A stretch of 64,000 bases of DNA from Hymenopus coronatus. Its lineage: Eukaryota > Arthropoda > Insecta > Mantodea > Hymenopodidae. The stretch lies in NCBI GenBank assembly GCA_030762935.1, contig CM060895.1, positions 76,925,001-76,989,000 on the forward strand. Reading direction: 5' to 3'. Within the stretch, counting starts at the first letter, position 1. Each line of letters starts with the position of its first letter. The translations under genes were made by a program, and so were the position numbers. The notes below the pieces were generated by a model, which saw nothing but the letters and a program-made list of their open reading frames with translations, searched no databases and had not been told where the DNA came from. This document shows, in pieces, positions 35,368 through 46,814 of the stretch.

Positions 35368-35786
35368 AGAAAGAAAAAAGAAGAAAAAAGAAGAGAAGAA
35401 GAGGAGAAGACAAGAAAAGAGAAGAAGAGAAAGGTTGAAGAGAAGAGTTGAAAAGAGAAGACAAGAGAAGAGAACAAGAGGAGAAAAGAAGGGAAGAGAG
35501 AAGAAAAATGAGAAGAGAAGAGAGAAGAAGAAATGAGCAGAAAAAAAAGAGACGAGAAGAAAGAAGGGAAAGGAAGATAAGAGGAGATAAAGAGAAGATA
35601 AAAAAGAAAAGACAAGAAAAGTAAGAGGAAAAAAAGAAAAGAAGAGAAGCAAAGAAGAGGGCAAGAAAGAGGAGAAGAGAAGGAGAGGAATGGAGAAAAG
35701 AGGAGAAAAGAACAGGAGAAGAAAAGAAAATAGAAAAGACAGAACAGAACAGAACAGAACAGTGGAGAGGAGAGGAGAAAAGAAGA
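35368..35786 (+). repeat. 419-bp polypurine tract
   Basis: Almost purely G and A on the + strand, in irregular GAAGA/GAGAA units, with a few T or C breaks and a short CAGAA array at 35744-35761. The long - strand frames over it (165 and 170 codons of Ser, Phe and Leu) are artefacts of the pyrimidine strand. Confidence 0.95.
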
Positions 35787-35840
35787 TTCGTGCAGAAAAG
35801 ACGGGAAGAGTAACCATGAAATCTGCATTAAAACTCCGGT

Positions 35841-36568
35841 GTTACTTCATTGACTTACTCTACCTCTCCTGTAAATAAATTATTCTTATAAAAGTTTATT
35901 CTTGATGCTAATTGAGATCAATATTAGCAGAAATGGACTTATAGCTTGCCTCCCAGTTAGTAAGGGAGTTCACTAGGATAACGTGATACTCAAAATCTTT
36001 TGAGAAACGGTCAAGTGTTTTAAAATTGAAACCAATAACAAGGCATGGCAAGGAGACAGCTAAATGTACAAAAATGTGTATGACATAAATTTTGTGTTTC
36101 AACAAGATCTACAGTTTTTTTAATAATAACTTGTCTCTCCGCCTCGGTTTACAGATATAAGAGTCACTCAAAGTGAATAGGTCTTCAGAGGCTATTTCTA
36201 GAAAATTGAAAATAAGCATTTCATTTATTATAACATTATCTTAAACACATGTTATTTTAATCAAAACCGTTAGAACCATTGTAGAGAAAATCATTTTCCA
36301 AAAATGTTGTATGTAAAGAGTATTTAGAGCGATTTTTCTTCTAAAAGCATTCGTGTGCATTCCTGGAAATATGGAACTAAAATAGAAAGTTTGGTATTTA
36401 ACGGAGTTTCGTATTTGAAATAAGCTGTAAACAGACAGACGCAGACCTTTTCTTAAAAATACTTTTTTTATTCAGGGGTGCTCAAAATATGTATTTGCTG
36501 TGAAATCTTGGTATCGACTATTTAAGTGAAATATAATACCTTCTCCGCCTGCTATGTACATTGTAGTG
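35841..36568 (-). repeat. R1 copy, - orientation, near full length
   Basis: Starts TTACTTCATTGACTTACTCT. It keeps ATGCTAATTGAGATCAATAT and GTTTGGTATTTAACGGAG, and its hairpin is shortened (CTGCTATGTACATTGTAG). The CA tract is reduced. Confidence 0.85.
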
Positions 36569-36911
36569 GTGGCAAATTATAGAGAGTAGTGTATTTTGTG
36601 GTTTTATTACTATTTTTATTTAGGTTTTGGTTTAGGTTTTTAATTTTTAATTTATATTATAATAACGGGCTACATGTTATTTGTTTACTGGGTACCAGTA
36701 ATATTTTAAAATTTGTAATTTTAATAATAGGTTGATGTTTATCTCACATTATGTAACTATAGAAATATAGTAATAAGAATGTGGGATAAGTAATAAAATA
36801 TTTAAAAAAATAATAATAATAATATAAAATAAATAGCAATGGTATAATTAGAATAGATATTAAAGAATTTTATATACAATTATAATAATAAATAATAAAA
36901 TAAACAATGAT
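36569..36911. other. AT-rich, low-complexity sequence
   Basis: T-rich then AATA-rich low-complexity sequence leading into the tandem array. No genes. Confidence 0.4.
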
Positions 36912-37210
36912 TAAAATAATAATAATAAATTAAAATTAAATAAATTGATAAAACGATAATAATAAATAATTAAATATATTAATTATAATATATTAATAAA
37001 TAATTAAATAAAAATGATTAAAATGATAATAATAATAATAAATTAAAATTAAATAAATTGATAAAACGATAATAATAAATAATTAAATATATTAATTATA
37101 GTATATTAATAAATAATTAAATATATTAGTTATGGTATAATAATAAATAAATAATAAGTTAAAATTAAATTGATAAAAGTGTAATAATAAATAATTAAAT
37201 ATATTAACCA
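36912..37210. repeat. AT-rich tandem repeat, unit about 112 bp, nearly 3 copies
   Basis: The landmark TTGATAAAACGATAATAATA occurs at about 36946 and 37059, and a variant (TTGATAAAAGTGTAATAATA) at about 37171, giving spacings of 113 and 112 bp. Units contain AAATTAAAATTAAAT and AATTAAATATATTAA blocks. Confidence 0.85.
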
Positions 37211-38425
37211 TAGTAAATAAAGAGATAATTGATATTAATAATAGTTTAAATAATAACCTAAATTTTGAATATATATAGTTTAACATTTTAGGCAACTAAT
37301 AATACATAAACATTTAAATATTAAGTGTAATTTTGATAAATATATAGGTTCAGATGCATAGTGAACTTTAAGTTATTTAGGACAAGTTATTAATCGGACA
37401 ATTGTATATTTATTTTATTTTGTAAAATTTAAAAAAGAATTTTTGTTAATAAATTAAATAAGGTCTGAGATATTTGCCCTGGTGTAAGTAATTAGATAGC
37501 GAGGTATAATATACGGATTTTATTTTTTTATTTTTATTTATTTATTTTTTGTACATATGTACTAGAGAAAGAAAAAAACATGTATTCATACATTTTGGTT
37601 CTTGGTAAACGGTTTTTATTTTTAATATTCATACAAATGTGCGGTTAAATACCCGCTCATTAAATTTTTGAAGTGGTGTGTGGAATGGTGAATGACCAAA
37701 TAAGAATTCAAACAAAGGAACTTCAATTAAATATCTAATATTAAGTAGAATTTGAAGACCGCTCAACCAATATTAATGTATAACCCCTATACTTGTACAA
37801 AAAAAATATTATAAGTGTATAACTGATGAAACAATACTTTGCAAGGTGGATAATCTGAATATCGTCGGGGTATTCGACAAAAGCCTATGTAATCTTGTGT
37901 GCAATGGTGAAAAACCAAATAAGAATTCAAATAAAGAACGCGAACTATAAAATTCTATGTAATCTTAAATTTTTTGTTAACAATACTGTTATTTACTAGA
38001 GTCACATCAACGGATGTACCCTTTAACATAAACATACATAAAGGACATTGGTTCCAGAGATGTGGTTAATCTGGGTTATTTATAATTGATCTGAAACTTC
38101 ATTTCCTTATTCCCGAATGACCCGGCATCCACAGAAGTATAATTTGGCCCTAGACACAAAACTAATCCACCGTCCTGTGCATGACGTTGGAAAAGGTCTG
38201 AATAAACTAAATTATATTTGATGTTGTTTTCACTGCTTTGAGAGTATTTTGTCGGCTGTCTTTTGGAACCTAATCATCGGAGATAACGATCACTGCCCGT
38301 TGGGTGCATTCACCTCAGAAATGGTTGTAGTCATCGTTTTATAGCATGAAGTTGCAGCCAGGGTCAGACTGTATATGGGAGCATAAAAGCGACTGGGGTG
38401 GTGACGATGATATTGCATCTGTTAC
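37211..38425. other. unassigned AT-rich sequence with a short direct repeat
   Basis: GACCAAATAAGAATTCAAAC (37692) and the near-identical AACCAAATAAGAATTCAAAT (37911) are 219 bp apart, each after an AATGGTGAA-type motif. The rest shows nothing recognisable. Confidence 0.4.
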
Positions 38426-38549
38426 ATAATACCAGATGGCCCAGCCATTTCCATATTTAAGTGTGCAGATATTCTTTCATGCGTTAAAAAGTTGCAGGAC
38501 TCAACGGATAAAGTGGATATTTTAAGTTAAATCCGGTCAGAGGGAGATT

Positions 38550-38550
<1 letters not shown>
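38426..38550 (+). repeat. SINE-like repeat, partner of 13507-13625
   Basis: ATACCAGATGGCCCAGCC, GTGTGCAGATATTCTTTC and GTTGCAGGACTCAA match the earlier copy in the same order. It ends in the (GT)n run. Confidence 0.55.

Positions 38551-38593
<43 letters not shown>
38550..38593. repeat. (GT)n microsatellite
   Basis: About 22 uninterrupted GT units. Unlike most GT tracts here it is not inside an R1 copy. Confidence 0.95.
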
Positions 38594-38594
<1 letters not shown>

Positions 38595-38730
38595 GTGACC
38601 TTCATTTTACAATTGATGAGCGTGCAGTGCAATCTGATGAAAATTCAGGATGTTCAGGACAGTCTTATTCTTCCAAAATGAGAAAACTTGAACCAGAAGT
38701 GCCCCAGAAATTGTAATACTAAAGTTACAG

Positions 38731-38868
38731 ATGAGCTGCAGCGTATCCACCTCACATACAGGAGGTCTGGAGCTCGAATTGCGGTTAGGATGAGTTACCT
38801 GGATAAGGACTTTTCCGGGGGTTTCTCTTATTCTTGAAGGTGAATGTTAAGTACTAGTAATATCTGAT
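38731..38868 (+). repeat. tRNA-derived SINE, partial
   Basis: B-box-like AGCTCGAATTGCGGTT, then GAGTTACCTGGATAAGGA and TTTTCCGGGGGTTTCTC, a tail type shared with 41600-41640 and reminiscent of termite/cockroach SINEs. Confidence 0.55.
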
Positions 38869-38883
38869 ACATTTCATTGGTGG

Positions 38884-39220
38884 GTCACTTTCTATCTATT
38901 CCGGAAATAAACTGTTCCTAAAAAAATTCTTCGTCTACGTGCATCATACTAACCGAGATAAAGACTCGCAAATGATTTTTATTACTGTTATTGCTTCCGT
39001 ATAAGCAGAAGTGAAATAAAGGAATACATTAGTCTAACGCGATAGTAAAATATTTTAAAACCCAGTCACAGTGAGAAACAATTGAATTTCGGTTTTGCTC
39101 ACATAGACAAGAGTAGATAAAGATGACTTCCCGTTTGAAAAAAGTTGAAGTTGTTTAAAATTGAAACTAATAACAAGAAACATCTCGGAAACGGTTAACT
39201 CTACAAAAACGATGTAATCA
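38884..39220 (-). repeat. R1 copy, - orientation, truncated to about 40%
   Basis: TCACTTTCTATCTATTCCGG start, AAGCAGAAGTGAAATAAAGG and CTCGGAAACGGTTAACTC. It stops before the microsatellite half. Confidence 0.82.
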
Positions 39221-40934
39221 GGATTCCAATAACGGGTATGAGTTTTTCACTCTGAGTCATTATACCTGTCGTTATACCTGCCGACTGTTAATAACTACGT
39301 CACAGTTAGGGCAGAATCAATCTTACTATTCAACTTGCCAGAATGACGCAATATGCTACATAGCTGCGACCTGGTGGGAAAGAGCAGAATCATTCATCCT
39401 CCGCTACCTTTTAGTAAGCCATTGTGGGAGGACAGTCAGTTCAGCTCGAAACATCGCGCTGCGACGATCGTCTCTTCAATAAGCACAGCGAAGGTGGCTG
39501 GGCAGCCACATAAAATAGGGAAAAATTAGGTTTCTTTCGGCTTAGGTGAAATTGGGGATATACTTTTGGTAAGTCAAAACATTTTAATTATGAAAACCCA
39601 CTTTTGTGCGGTATAATCAGACGTTCAATTTATAGTTAAACGTTCACCAGAATTTGTTTCATTGTGTGTAACTTTCATATAAGTTATGTATAATTTTGGA
39701 GCCGGATTCACAAACTCCAACTCAAATTGTAATATTCACATATATTAGTAATGACTGCTACATAAAAGAAGAGGTTACTCAAAATATAGACGATGAAACT
39801 CTGCCAGAGTGTTTTGCATCTCCTAGAAATCTTTCACTAGGCTTTTAGGAAACCTGTTTACGTAAAGCTTTCCTCTGGATTTTTTGTACAACATATTGCC
39901 TAGGATTGTTACAGTACAAGTCTTGCTATTGCTCTCTCTCTTTCTCTCTCTCTCCAACTCTGTAAGAATACTTTGTTTGCAGAACAGATAGACAAGGCCA
40001 TGGAATACATTCGATGTTTGTTTGAAAAAAAAGAACAGAGGAATTGTGGAAAGTAATTTAATTTCTAAGCCCATTTATTGTCCTATTCATGAATTAGCAC
40101 ACAACACAGTTCAGGAAAATTTATGGTTCCGCAGAAGAGGGAGCTACTTTAGGTCGAAATTCTATCAATGGTTGAATCACGGCTGGGTAAAGTTTCTCTT
40201 TCTAGTTCCTACTCAATACATAACTAATGTAACAGCACGGCTTTTGAACCGTTCTTCCTCAACAACTGTAAACATGCTCTGATCTTTGACTAAATAAGAA
40301 AAACAAGGAGGCTGGTAAACCACAGTTTCTTTGTGAAAGTTTGCTTGTTTCCTTAGAAGGACTGTCCAGCAGGTCCATTAGATGTTATTGGGCACGTGGC
40401 TTTAACAAAGTGCAGCGTTACACACAGCCAATCTTGCTGGCTTAGCCGCTCCTTCAAGTGGACGCAAGGGAGAGGCTTTAATGTACAGTATGCAAATCCA
40501 TCCCCTTCCTTCACTCACTCACTCTCTGAGAGCACTCCAAATGCCAATTTGTTACCAGTCAGGGATTGGTCTGAACAACTTTGTACCAGTCCAGAAGCTG
40601 GATAGTAAATTGGATCACAAGAAGAGATGTCGCTGGCCAAGGGCAGTCTCATCATTAGCTCCTGCAGAATAAACCCTAGACGTGCCTGCGTAAACAAACT
40701 GGATAGATTCTGTTCAATCTGCGGCGCAAATCGTCTATGATTGTGTTTATATAATGCTCCTCCTGTAGGAAGAGAATCTGGTGAAGTGAATTGTAAATTA
40801 AACTCCCCCCGTGATCATTATAGTCTAATACATATTAGTCAATATCCTGGAGAACCGAGCAGGATACCGAGCCAGGTTGATCAGGCATTTCCTTTGGAAT
40901 TGGCATTCGAAAAGTCATGGTTTGCTCCTCGTTG
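39221..40934. other. unassigned sequence, 1.7 kb
   Basis: ORFs of 60-86 codons (for example 40022-40282 +) have no recognisable domain. (CT)n tract at 39931-39954. The 39260-39520 part is GC-richer. No R1 copy. Confidence 0.3.
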
Positions 40935-41010
40935 ACCGCGCACTGTGGCTCTGGGTTTTTCCATGGATTTCCTATGGCTGTTTAGGCAAATGCTGGGATG
41001 CTGTATATCT
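40935..41010 (+). repeat. SINE tail fragment
   Basis: GACCGCGCACTGTGGCTCTG, then GGTTTTTCCATGGATTTCC and GCAAATGCTGGGATG, a tail type common in insect tRNA-derived SINEs. No tRNA head is visible. Confidence 0.35.
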
Positions 41011-41364
41011 ATTGCGGTTCCTTCCTTTAATTACTTCATTTCCCTTTTTCATCTTTCAGGTTTGCGGAGGTGTGGCTTGAGGGCTTTGCTCCGAGAGAAA
41101 CGCTCTTCCCCTTAGTTGCACTAGTCGAGGTTAAATGCCGTTGTATAGGTCACCTTTCGGCCTCCCGGCGCCTATATAGACTCCGTGGCATGCCAGGACT
41201 GTCATCTAGTGAACTATTAACGACTTCAATGCGGCTCTGCGCTTAGCTCCATCGTTTTCCGGTGTGCTGGTCTGTGGTTTTCCCTCCTCTCATCCCTTCG
41301 TCCTAAATAAATGTGTACTTGGTCGCAGTTGCGGAGGTGTCCCAGCCGTTAGCATGTCATAACT

Positions 41365-41480
41365 TCTAACGGAGCGGGATAGCTCAGGCCGGAAGGTCTT
41401 GGGTTCCAATTCTGCGAACCGACCGCGACTGGAGCTTTTTCGCGATTTCTTTCAGTCGACAAGGTAAATACCAGATTGTA
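41365..41480 (+). repeat. tRNA-like SINE fragment
   Basis: GCGGGATAGCTCAGGCCGG (A-box-like) and TTGGGTTCCAATTCTGCG (B-box-like) with compressed spacing, followed by a GCGACTGGAGC tail. Confidence 0.4.
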
Positions 41481-41539
41481 TATTTAATATCACGGCCCTA
41501 AGTTACACCTGCAGTCTAAAACAAAAATGCAGTTTAAGC

Positions 41540-41758
41540 CGAACTGGGTAGTGTGGTGGTAGCGGGTCTGTCTCACTTTCAAAAGGTCATCTCGCTTAGG
41601 GTGAATTACCCAGATAAGGTTTCTTTAGGGGTTTTCCCTTATCCTGAGAAGATGAATCTCGAGTAAATTTAAGCTCTATGGACCCCGAGATCATTTGAGC
41701 ATCATTTCACCAATTTCATTCATGGTCCGATATGACCAACCAGGTTAAGGATGTTAAA

Positions 41759-41790
<32 letters not shown>
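41540..41790 (+). repeat. tRNA-derived SINE with 30-base poly-A tail
   Basis: Body GAATTACCCAGATAAGG, TTAGGGGTTTTCCCTTATCC, ATTTGAGCATCATTTCACC and GACCAACCAGGTTAAGG, ending in an uninterrupted A run at 41761-41790. The long pure tail suggests a younger insertion than its relatives at 9992 and 56742. Confidence 0.75.
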
Positions 41791-41795
<5 letters not shown>

Positions 41796-41804
41796 ATTAA
41801 TGTT

Positions 41805-41998
41805 TTTTTCTACACAAGCCGTGTGTAGGACGGAGTTCGATAGGTCAAATCACAATAAAAAAATTCAAAGCCATAGCCGGGATTTGACCCTTGGATCTCA
41901 GAGTCTCTAGCCGGTTACACTAATCATTACGCCATCATGGCATCATGCCGGCACGGTATTAAATTCCTCAACAGACTTGCATGTTTCCCGGCAAAAAC
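41805..41998 (-). repeat. SINE-S copy, - orientation, leader partly lost
   Basis: T run, TACACAAGCCGTGTGTAGGA, GATTTGACCC (reversed B box), then GGCATCATGCCGGCACGG and TTTCCCGGC. It abuts the previous SINE's poly-A tail. Confidence 0.75.
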
Positions 41999-43011
41999 AG
42001 GATATATTTGGTGTTTGCATTTGCGCTGCCATATATCCACAGATAGAGAAAGTATCTAGATTGGATAGCACCCTACCACCATCTCCTTGACACGGAACAA
42101 AGTCTACTGCTACCTAACAGAGTTTAAGCCAATCGTCCTGTTCCAGCTTCTATCCATCGTAATCTAGGTTTTCCCGGATCTCTTCAATGAAGCATCCTTT
42201 TTGGTATCCTTAAACACTCTATACTCTGAAAATGTTTTTTGCTATTTCTCCTGTATGCTAACATTTTATATTATATTGCAAATGTATATAATGTTGCCCG
42301 TATTCTTGGCTTCATAAGTTTATCTAATTTTGTGTATCCTAATAATGATCTTAGAAATGTCAGCTATACTTTATAAAACTTAAGTATCAACCTGTGTTGT
42401 TTTGGATGTTCTTACATGACCACAAATTAAACGATGTACTCATTTTATTATGTGCATCTCTGTAGCTACCCAATGATAAATCATATCCTTGATAGCTTGT
42501 TTTCCAAGAATGTTATTCTTCAGGACGATTTTTAATATAATTTGGCATTTACTCTAGACTGCAATGAACCTATTAGTATCAGCGATCTTAAAATTATATT
42601 CTTTACATATCTGGTGAAATATGTAACTTGCCTTCTGTATACTTTCCAAAGTGATATGGTATAAAGGAAAATGTAGTGAAAGTTAGCTGTACTCCACCAT
42701 CGGACTACTGCTGGTAAATCGCGATATAAGATAATAATTAAAGCGACAAAAAAATAAAGAGAAAAAATAAATCTTTGGGGAGTCACCGCCTATTATCGAT
42801 ATTCCTATTTTAGATTCCTAAATTTTACAGCATACTCTACAATGAAGCTCTGGTGTGTTATGTTGTTTTACTATTTACAAAATGTTTCTAAGAAAATGAA
42901 TGCTTCTATGCCATTTCAGCTTTACACTATCAGAAATATTATTATTATAATTATGATTGTTATTACTGTTATTATTATTTTATTATTACTATTATTACTA
43001 CTATTTTCATT
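41999..43011. other. unassigned sequence, 1.0 kb
   Basis: An ATT-rich microsatellite region at 42935-43010 closes this stretch. No genes recognised. Confidence 0.3.
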
Positions 43012-43101
43012 ATTAAGGGGGTCTCAAAATGTGTGCTTTAGGTGACATCTCGGTATCGAATGTTTGGGTGGAATACAACATATCCTCTATGTATTATAGG
43101 T
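43012..43101 (-). repeat. R1 hairpin-side fragment, - orientation
   Basis: AAGGGGGTCTCAAAATGTG, GGTGACATCTCGGTATCGA and GGGTGGAATACAAC, with a degraded hairpin after it. Confidence 0.75.
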
Positions 43102-43210
43102 AAGAAGATTATAGATTTTTCAGTTTAACAAGTATTTGACAATTTCAGCCAAATACGGAATGTCTTAGAAATGGCTGCTTTTCACTGAATGTACACGGGT
43201 GATTTAATGA

Positions 43211-43803
43211 TTTTTAGTTATTTTCTCTATACTTATTATATACATTGCAGATAAACTGGCATGAAGGAATCAAAAAAGAGACTACAAACGTCTCAGTCTC
43301 TAATGATTTTGATTAGAATCATTAGATTTAAATATATTTTAAGCACCTAAAATGTATATAGTGAATTTTCTGGGTATAGGCTCTAAAGTCCTGTTCATTC
43401 TGGATCACTTTTGCATAACCTATAAACCGTAAAGGTATAAACAAAAGTTTACTACTAAAAAATCCAAATCTCGTTAAAATACATAATTTATTGATACACA
43501 TTTTTCTGCAACTAACAATTTCCGAGATATTCCTTGTACATTGGTTTCAGTTTTAAAATGTGTATACTTTTCTCAAACCGGAATATCTCTTTATAGTCCT
43601 GAACATGCAGAGAAGCACATTTCAATCATATTGCGATAGCTTCTAAAAATGTTCACTTGCCCTTTAGCGAACAAGGAACTAAGCTATAGGACTGGTTCTG
43701 CTAATGTTTATCTTGATTAGCGGGAATTACATAGAAGAAAACAATATTTCTTTTATAGAATATAAAAAGAAATATTTGTGAATGGAATACATCACATTTT
43801 CCC
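43211..43803 (+). repeat. R1 copy, + orientation, microsatellite half deleted
   Basis: A hairpin remnant TTATTTTCTCTATACTTATT is followed directly by ACGTCTCAGTCTCTAATGAT and the rest of the body. The outer end GTGAATGGAATACATCACAT is complete. Confidence 0.8.
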
Positions 43804-43817
43804 TCTTCTATAAATCC

Positions 43818-43915
43818 TGGTTTTGTACAAGGGAGCTCAAAACTTATTATTACTGTAAATATTGATATCACATATTTAGGTGAGCACTATTCCTCTACCT
43901 GCTATTGGTAAGTGC
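43818..43915 (-). repeat. R1 hairpin-side fragment, - orientation
   Basis: TTTTGTACAAGGGAGCTCAA, ATATTGATATCACATATTTA and TCTACCTGCTATTGG. It lies 15 bp beyond the + copy, so 43012-43915 is a -/+/- mosaic. Confidence 0.65.
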
Positions 43916-44195
43916 TAAAGGGATATAGTTAGTGGAGTACCAAAATGCATTAACCGCATATCATAAACGTGTTCCATTTCACGTAAAAACAATGGCTGCC
44001 ATATAATTTCATGAAGAAGAAACAGTTCCTTTCAATTTTGTATTAAGTTCTTCTTTCCCCTCATTAAAATCTCTTTTAATGGAAGATCCAATCAGCTTTC
44101 TCTTAATAGTCTAAATCATTATAAATCTTCCTTTGTTTGCACATCTCTCCAGAGTTCTTTAAGAAACTGCGCTTGAAAATATAAGGTCAGATTTC

Positions 44196-44800
44196 ATTTT
44201 TACTTTCTCCATACGCACTTTGTACATAGTGTATAGAGAAAGTATTGCACTCCACCCAAAAATTAGATACCGAAATTTCACCGGAAATATATGTTTTAGG
44301 GTCCCCAATATCCAAAAAAAGCATTTTCACAAAAAGGTCCGTGTGTGTGTATGTGTGTCCGTGTGTATTTAAGTTTAGTATCTTCCAGGGATGCGACACG
44401 AAGATTTTGAGAAATATCCCCCACCCCCAACTACCCTTTACATTAAAACACACAATTTATGTCATATACATTTTTATCGTGGAGTTCGTCGTTTTTGTGA
44501 CATTCCTTATTTTTGGTTTCTGCTATGAAAAACGTATACTTTTCTCATACAGGAACTTATCAACTCCTATCTATATAAACAAAGGAACTTCATTGACATA
44601 GCAACCAGCTTTTGACTATCACTTTAACCCACGGTTGTCCCTTATTTCGCTTCTACTTACAATGAAGCGAGTAATAAGACTATTTCTGCTAATTTTTTTT
44701 TCTGATTAACATAAAGTAAATAGAAGTATAAGCTTTTTAAGAATAATTTGTTGCAGGGATATGGAGAAAGTCATGTGAATGGTACACATCAGATTTTTCT
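44196..44800 (+). repeat. R1 copy, + orientation, internal deletion
   Basis: Complete ends and GT tract (44342-44372). AACTACCCTTTACAT joins straight to TAAAACACACAATTTATG, removing about 230 bp. A short AAA/TTA overlap sits at the join. Confidence 0.92.
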
Positions 44801-45246
44801 CTAAGTGAAGACCTGAAAGTCGTTTTTCATTACGCAGAACATTTCTACTTGAGTCTTATACAGAGCAACGAATAATATCATTACTTTGTTCTCACTGGGT
44901 TGTCTCATTACTTCATTAAGTCCTTTTTGAATTTACATTGGTTTATTAAGCCTTTTGAATGGTCAAAACGTAATATATTCGGTCACTATTTATCACAGAT
45001 GTAAGATATTATCATCATGAAAATCATCCATTATTAACAGTATCATTCATATTTCCGCTCCATTTTTACTTTAGCTTGAATTATTATAATGTAATAACAT
45101 TGCGTCCAGCTCTCCCTTTTATAGCTGTCGTGGGCGTGGCAAACATTTCAGAAGTAGTCATTATTGCGCGAGTACATGTGGGAGAGCTGTGACCTATTTT
45201 TTTTTTTTTTAAACAGTAAAGGAGTCTGATCAGGACTCCGGTACTG
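44801..45246. other. unassigned sequence ending in a small palindrome
   Basis: GGAGTCTGATCAGGACTCC at 45222-45240 has perfect 6-bp arms around a TGATCA-type centre, just after a T run (45199-45211) that may be the tail of the SINE beyond. Confidence 0.35.
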
Positions 45247-45445
45247 TATCCCTATTTACATTTCCCCCCGTAGGTTTTACTGATTACTGGTTTACTGGTT
45301 TTACTGTTTCTTTTACAGACATATACACATTGCACAAACATATAACATCCATGCCCAAGGCGGGACTCGAACCCACGATCCCCTGCCCACGAAGCACCAA
45401 AGCGAGACGCTTTAGCGAGCGTGGCCATGGGGACCGGCACCTATT
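45247..45445 (-). repeat. tRNA-derived SINE, third type
   Basis: Read on -: GGCCACGCTCGCTAAAGCG (A-box region) and GTGGGTTCGAGTCCCGCC (strong B box), then a tail GGATGTTATATGTTTGTGC. The B box is one of the best preserved in the window. Confidence 0.65.
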
Positions 45446-45754
45446 CACTCAAGTGCAATAAAAGATTTGATTTCATGCGTTCGCCGAGTGCACACGTGTT
45501 CACTCAGCAGATGTGACAATGGATTCAAAATGGAAAGCAAACCGCCGGCAACATTACCTATGATGTGCAGAATTCATTTGCGGCGATTGCGGGTAGGCAA
45601 GGCACTGGCATGTACATTGGGTACTAATCACAATAATTATTCTTTTCCTCTTCTTGCACTTTACTACTTACTTCCTATCGTACCTCTCTTATTCTCTTCC
45701 TCATATGTTTTCTCTTCTTTTGCTTTCCCCTTCATTTTCTAAGGCAAGAGTGTT

Positions 45755-46080
45755 GAAAAGGATTTCCTTCTTTTCACTCCATGCTAATTTAGATAAGTAT
45801 CAGCAGAAAGACCTTATTACTTAGTTTCTTATAAGTAGTGTATTCTCTTAGTTCCCTTATAAGTAAAACGAAACTAAGAGAATACATTACCCTAAAGGTA
45901 TAGTCAAATGCTTTTAAAGATGCGATTGCATTCAAATTTGCTTCTTTGTATGACTAGAAGTAAAGCAATAAAAACATGAACTGAAACGAATAACAAAAAA
46001 TATCGTTCAAATTATTAACTCAACAACAAAAATGTAAAGGACTTAATTGTGTGTTTTGAGGAGATCTACATTTTTGAGCA
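45755..46080 (-). repeat. R1 copy, - orientation, truncated, with an inverted duplication
   Basis: CATGCTAATTTAGATAAGTA to GAGGAGATCTACATTTTTG. An extra inverted segment around 45839-45888 makes perfect 15-bp arms TGTATTCTCTTAGTT / AACTAAGAGAATACA. Confidence 0.85.
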
Positions 46081-46086
46081 GTAATT

Positions 46087-46790
46087 CTTACTTTCTCTAT
46101 ACGTGATATGTACATAGTGTTTAGAGAAGGACCCAAAATTCAATACAAAGATTTCACCGAAATTATAACTACGTTTTGAGGCTCCCTGAATAATTGTTTT
46201 TTTTGGGGGGGAGGAAATTTTCATGTTCGTGTGTGTGTATGTCTATGGGCAGCATAGCTCAAAAACGAAAAGTCTGTTAAATACTAAACTTAGTATTCAA
46301 GTTCACTATCTTCCCAGAATGCGACACAAAGATTTTCAAAAAAATCCCCCCAACCCCTTTACATAGAAAAATTATCGACCATTTTGATTTTCTCAAAAAA
46401 CCTAAAGATCCTAAAGATTATGATTAAAATGTCGTGTATTAAAAATATTTACATAAGGAAAATGTGCATTTTAACTTTTCTGGGATTAGCCTCTGAAGAC
46501 ATCTTTATCATGGATGAACTGTATAACTGGTAAACCGTAAGAGAAAGGCAAGAACGTACTTAACGTAAAAATGTACAGCTCGTCACAGCACCCAATTTAT
46601 ATCATATACATTTCTTTATTGCTGTATCGTTTATGCATTTCACTTTTACCTACAAGAAAGCAAGTAACCAGACCATGTCTGCTAATTTTTTCTCGATTAG
46701 CATGAAGTAATTAGAAGAATAAGCTTTTTATCAATAATTTGTTTCAGAGATGTAGAGAAATTCATGTGAGTGGAGCACATAAAATTTTTC
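46087..46790 (+). repeat. R1 copy, + orientation
   Basis: TTACTTTCTCTATACGTG start, GT tract at 46229-46245, end GTGGAGCACATAAAATTTTTC. About 120 bp around the CTTGTTATTGGTTTCAG-type segment are missing. Confidence 0.9.
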
Positions 46791-46814
46791 TAGCTCTTGA
46801 AGTTTACGTTATGC

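Noticed and set aside
35316..35828. 170- and 165-codon ORFs on the - strand
   Set aside because: They read the pyrimidine strand of the purine tract as Ser/Phe/Leu. Low complexity makes the frame open; it is not a gene.
36569..37450. nuclear copy of mitochondrial DNA
   Set aside because: The AT bias is right, but the sequence is a tandem array and simple repeats with no mitochondrial coding frame.
45340..45430. tRNA gene on - with strong B box
   Set aside because: The stems are imperfect and SINE-like tail sequence follows. A SINE head is more likely.
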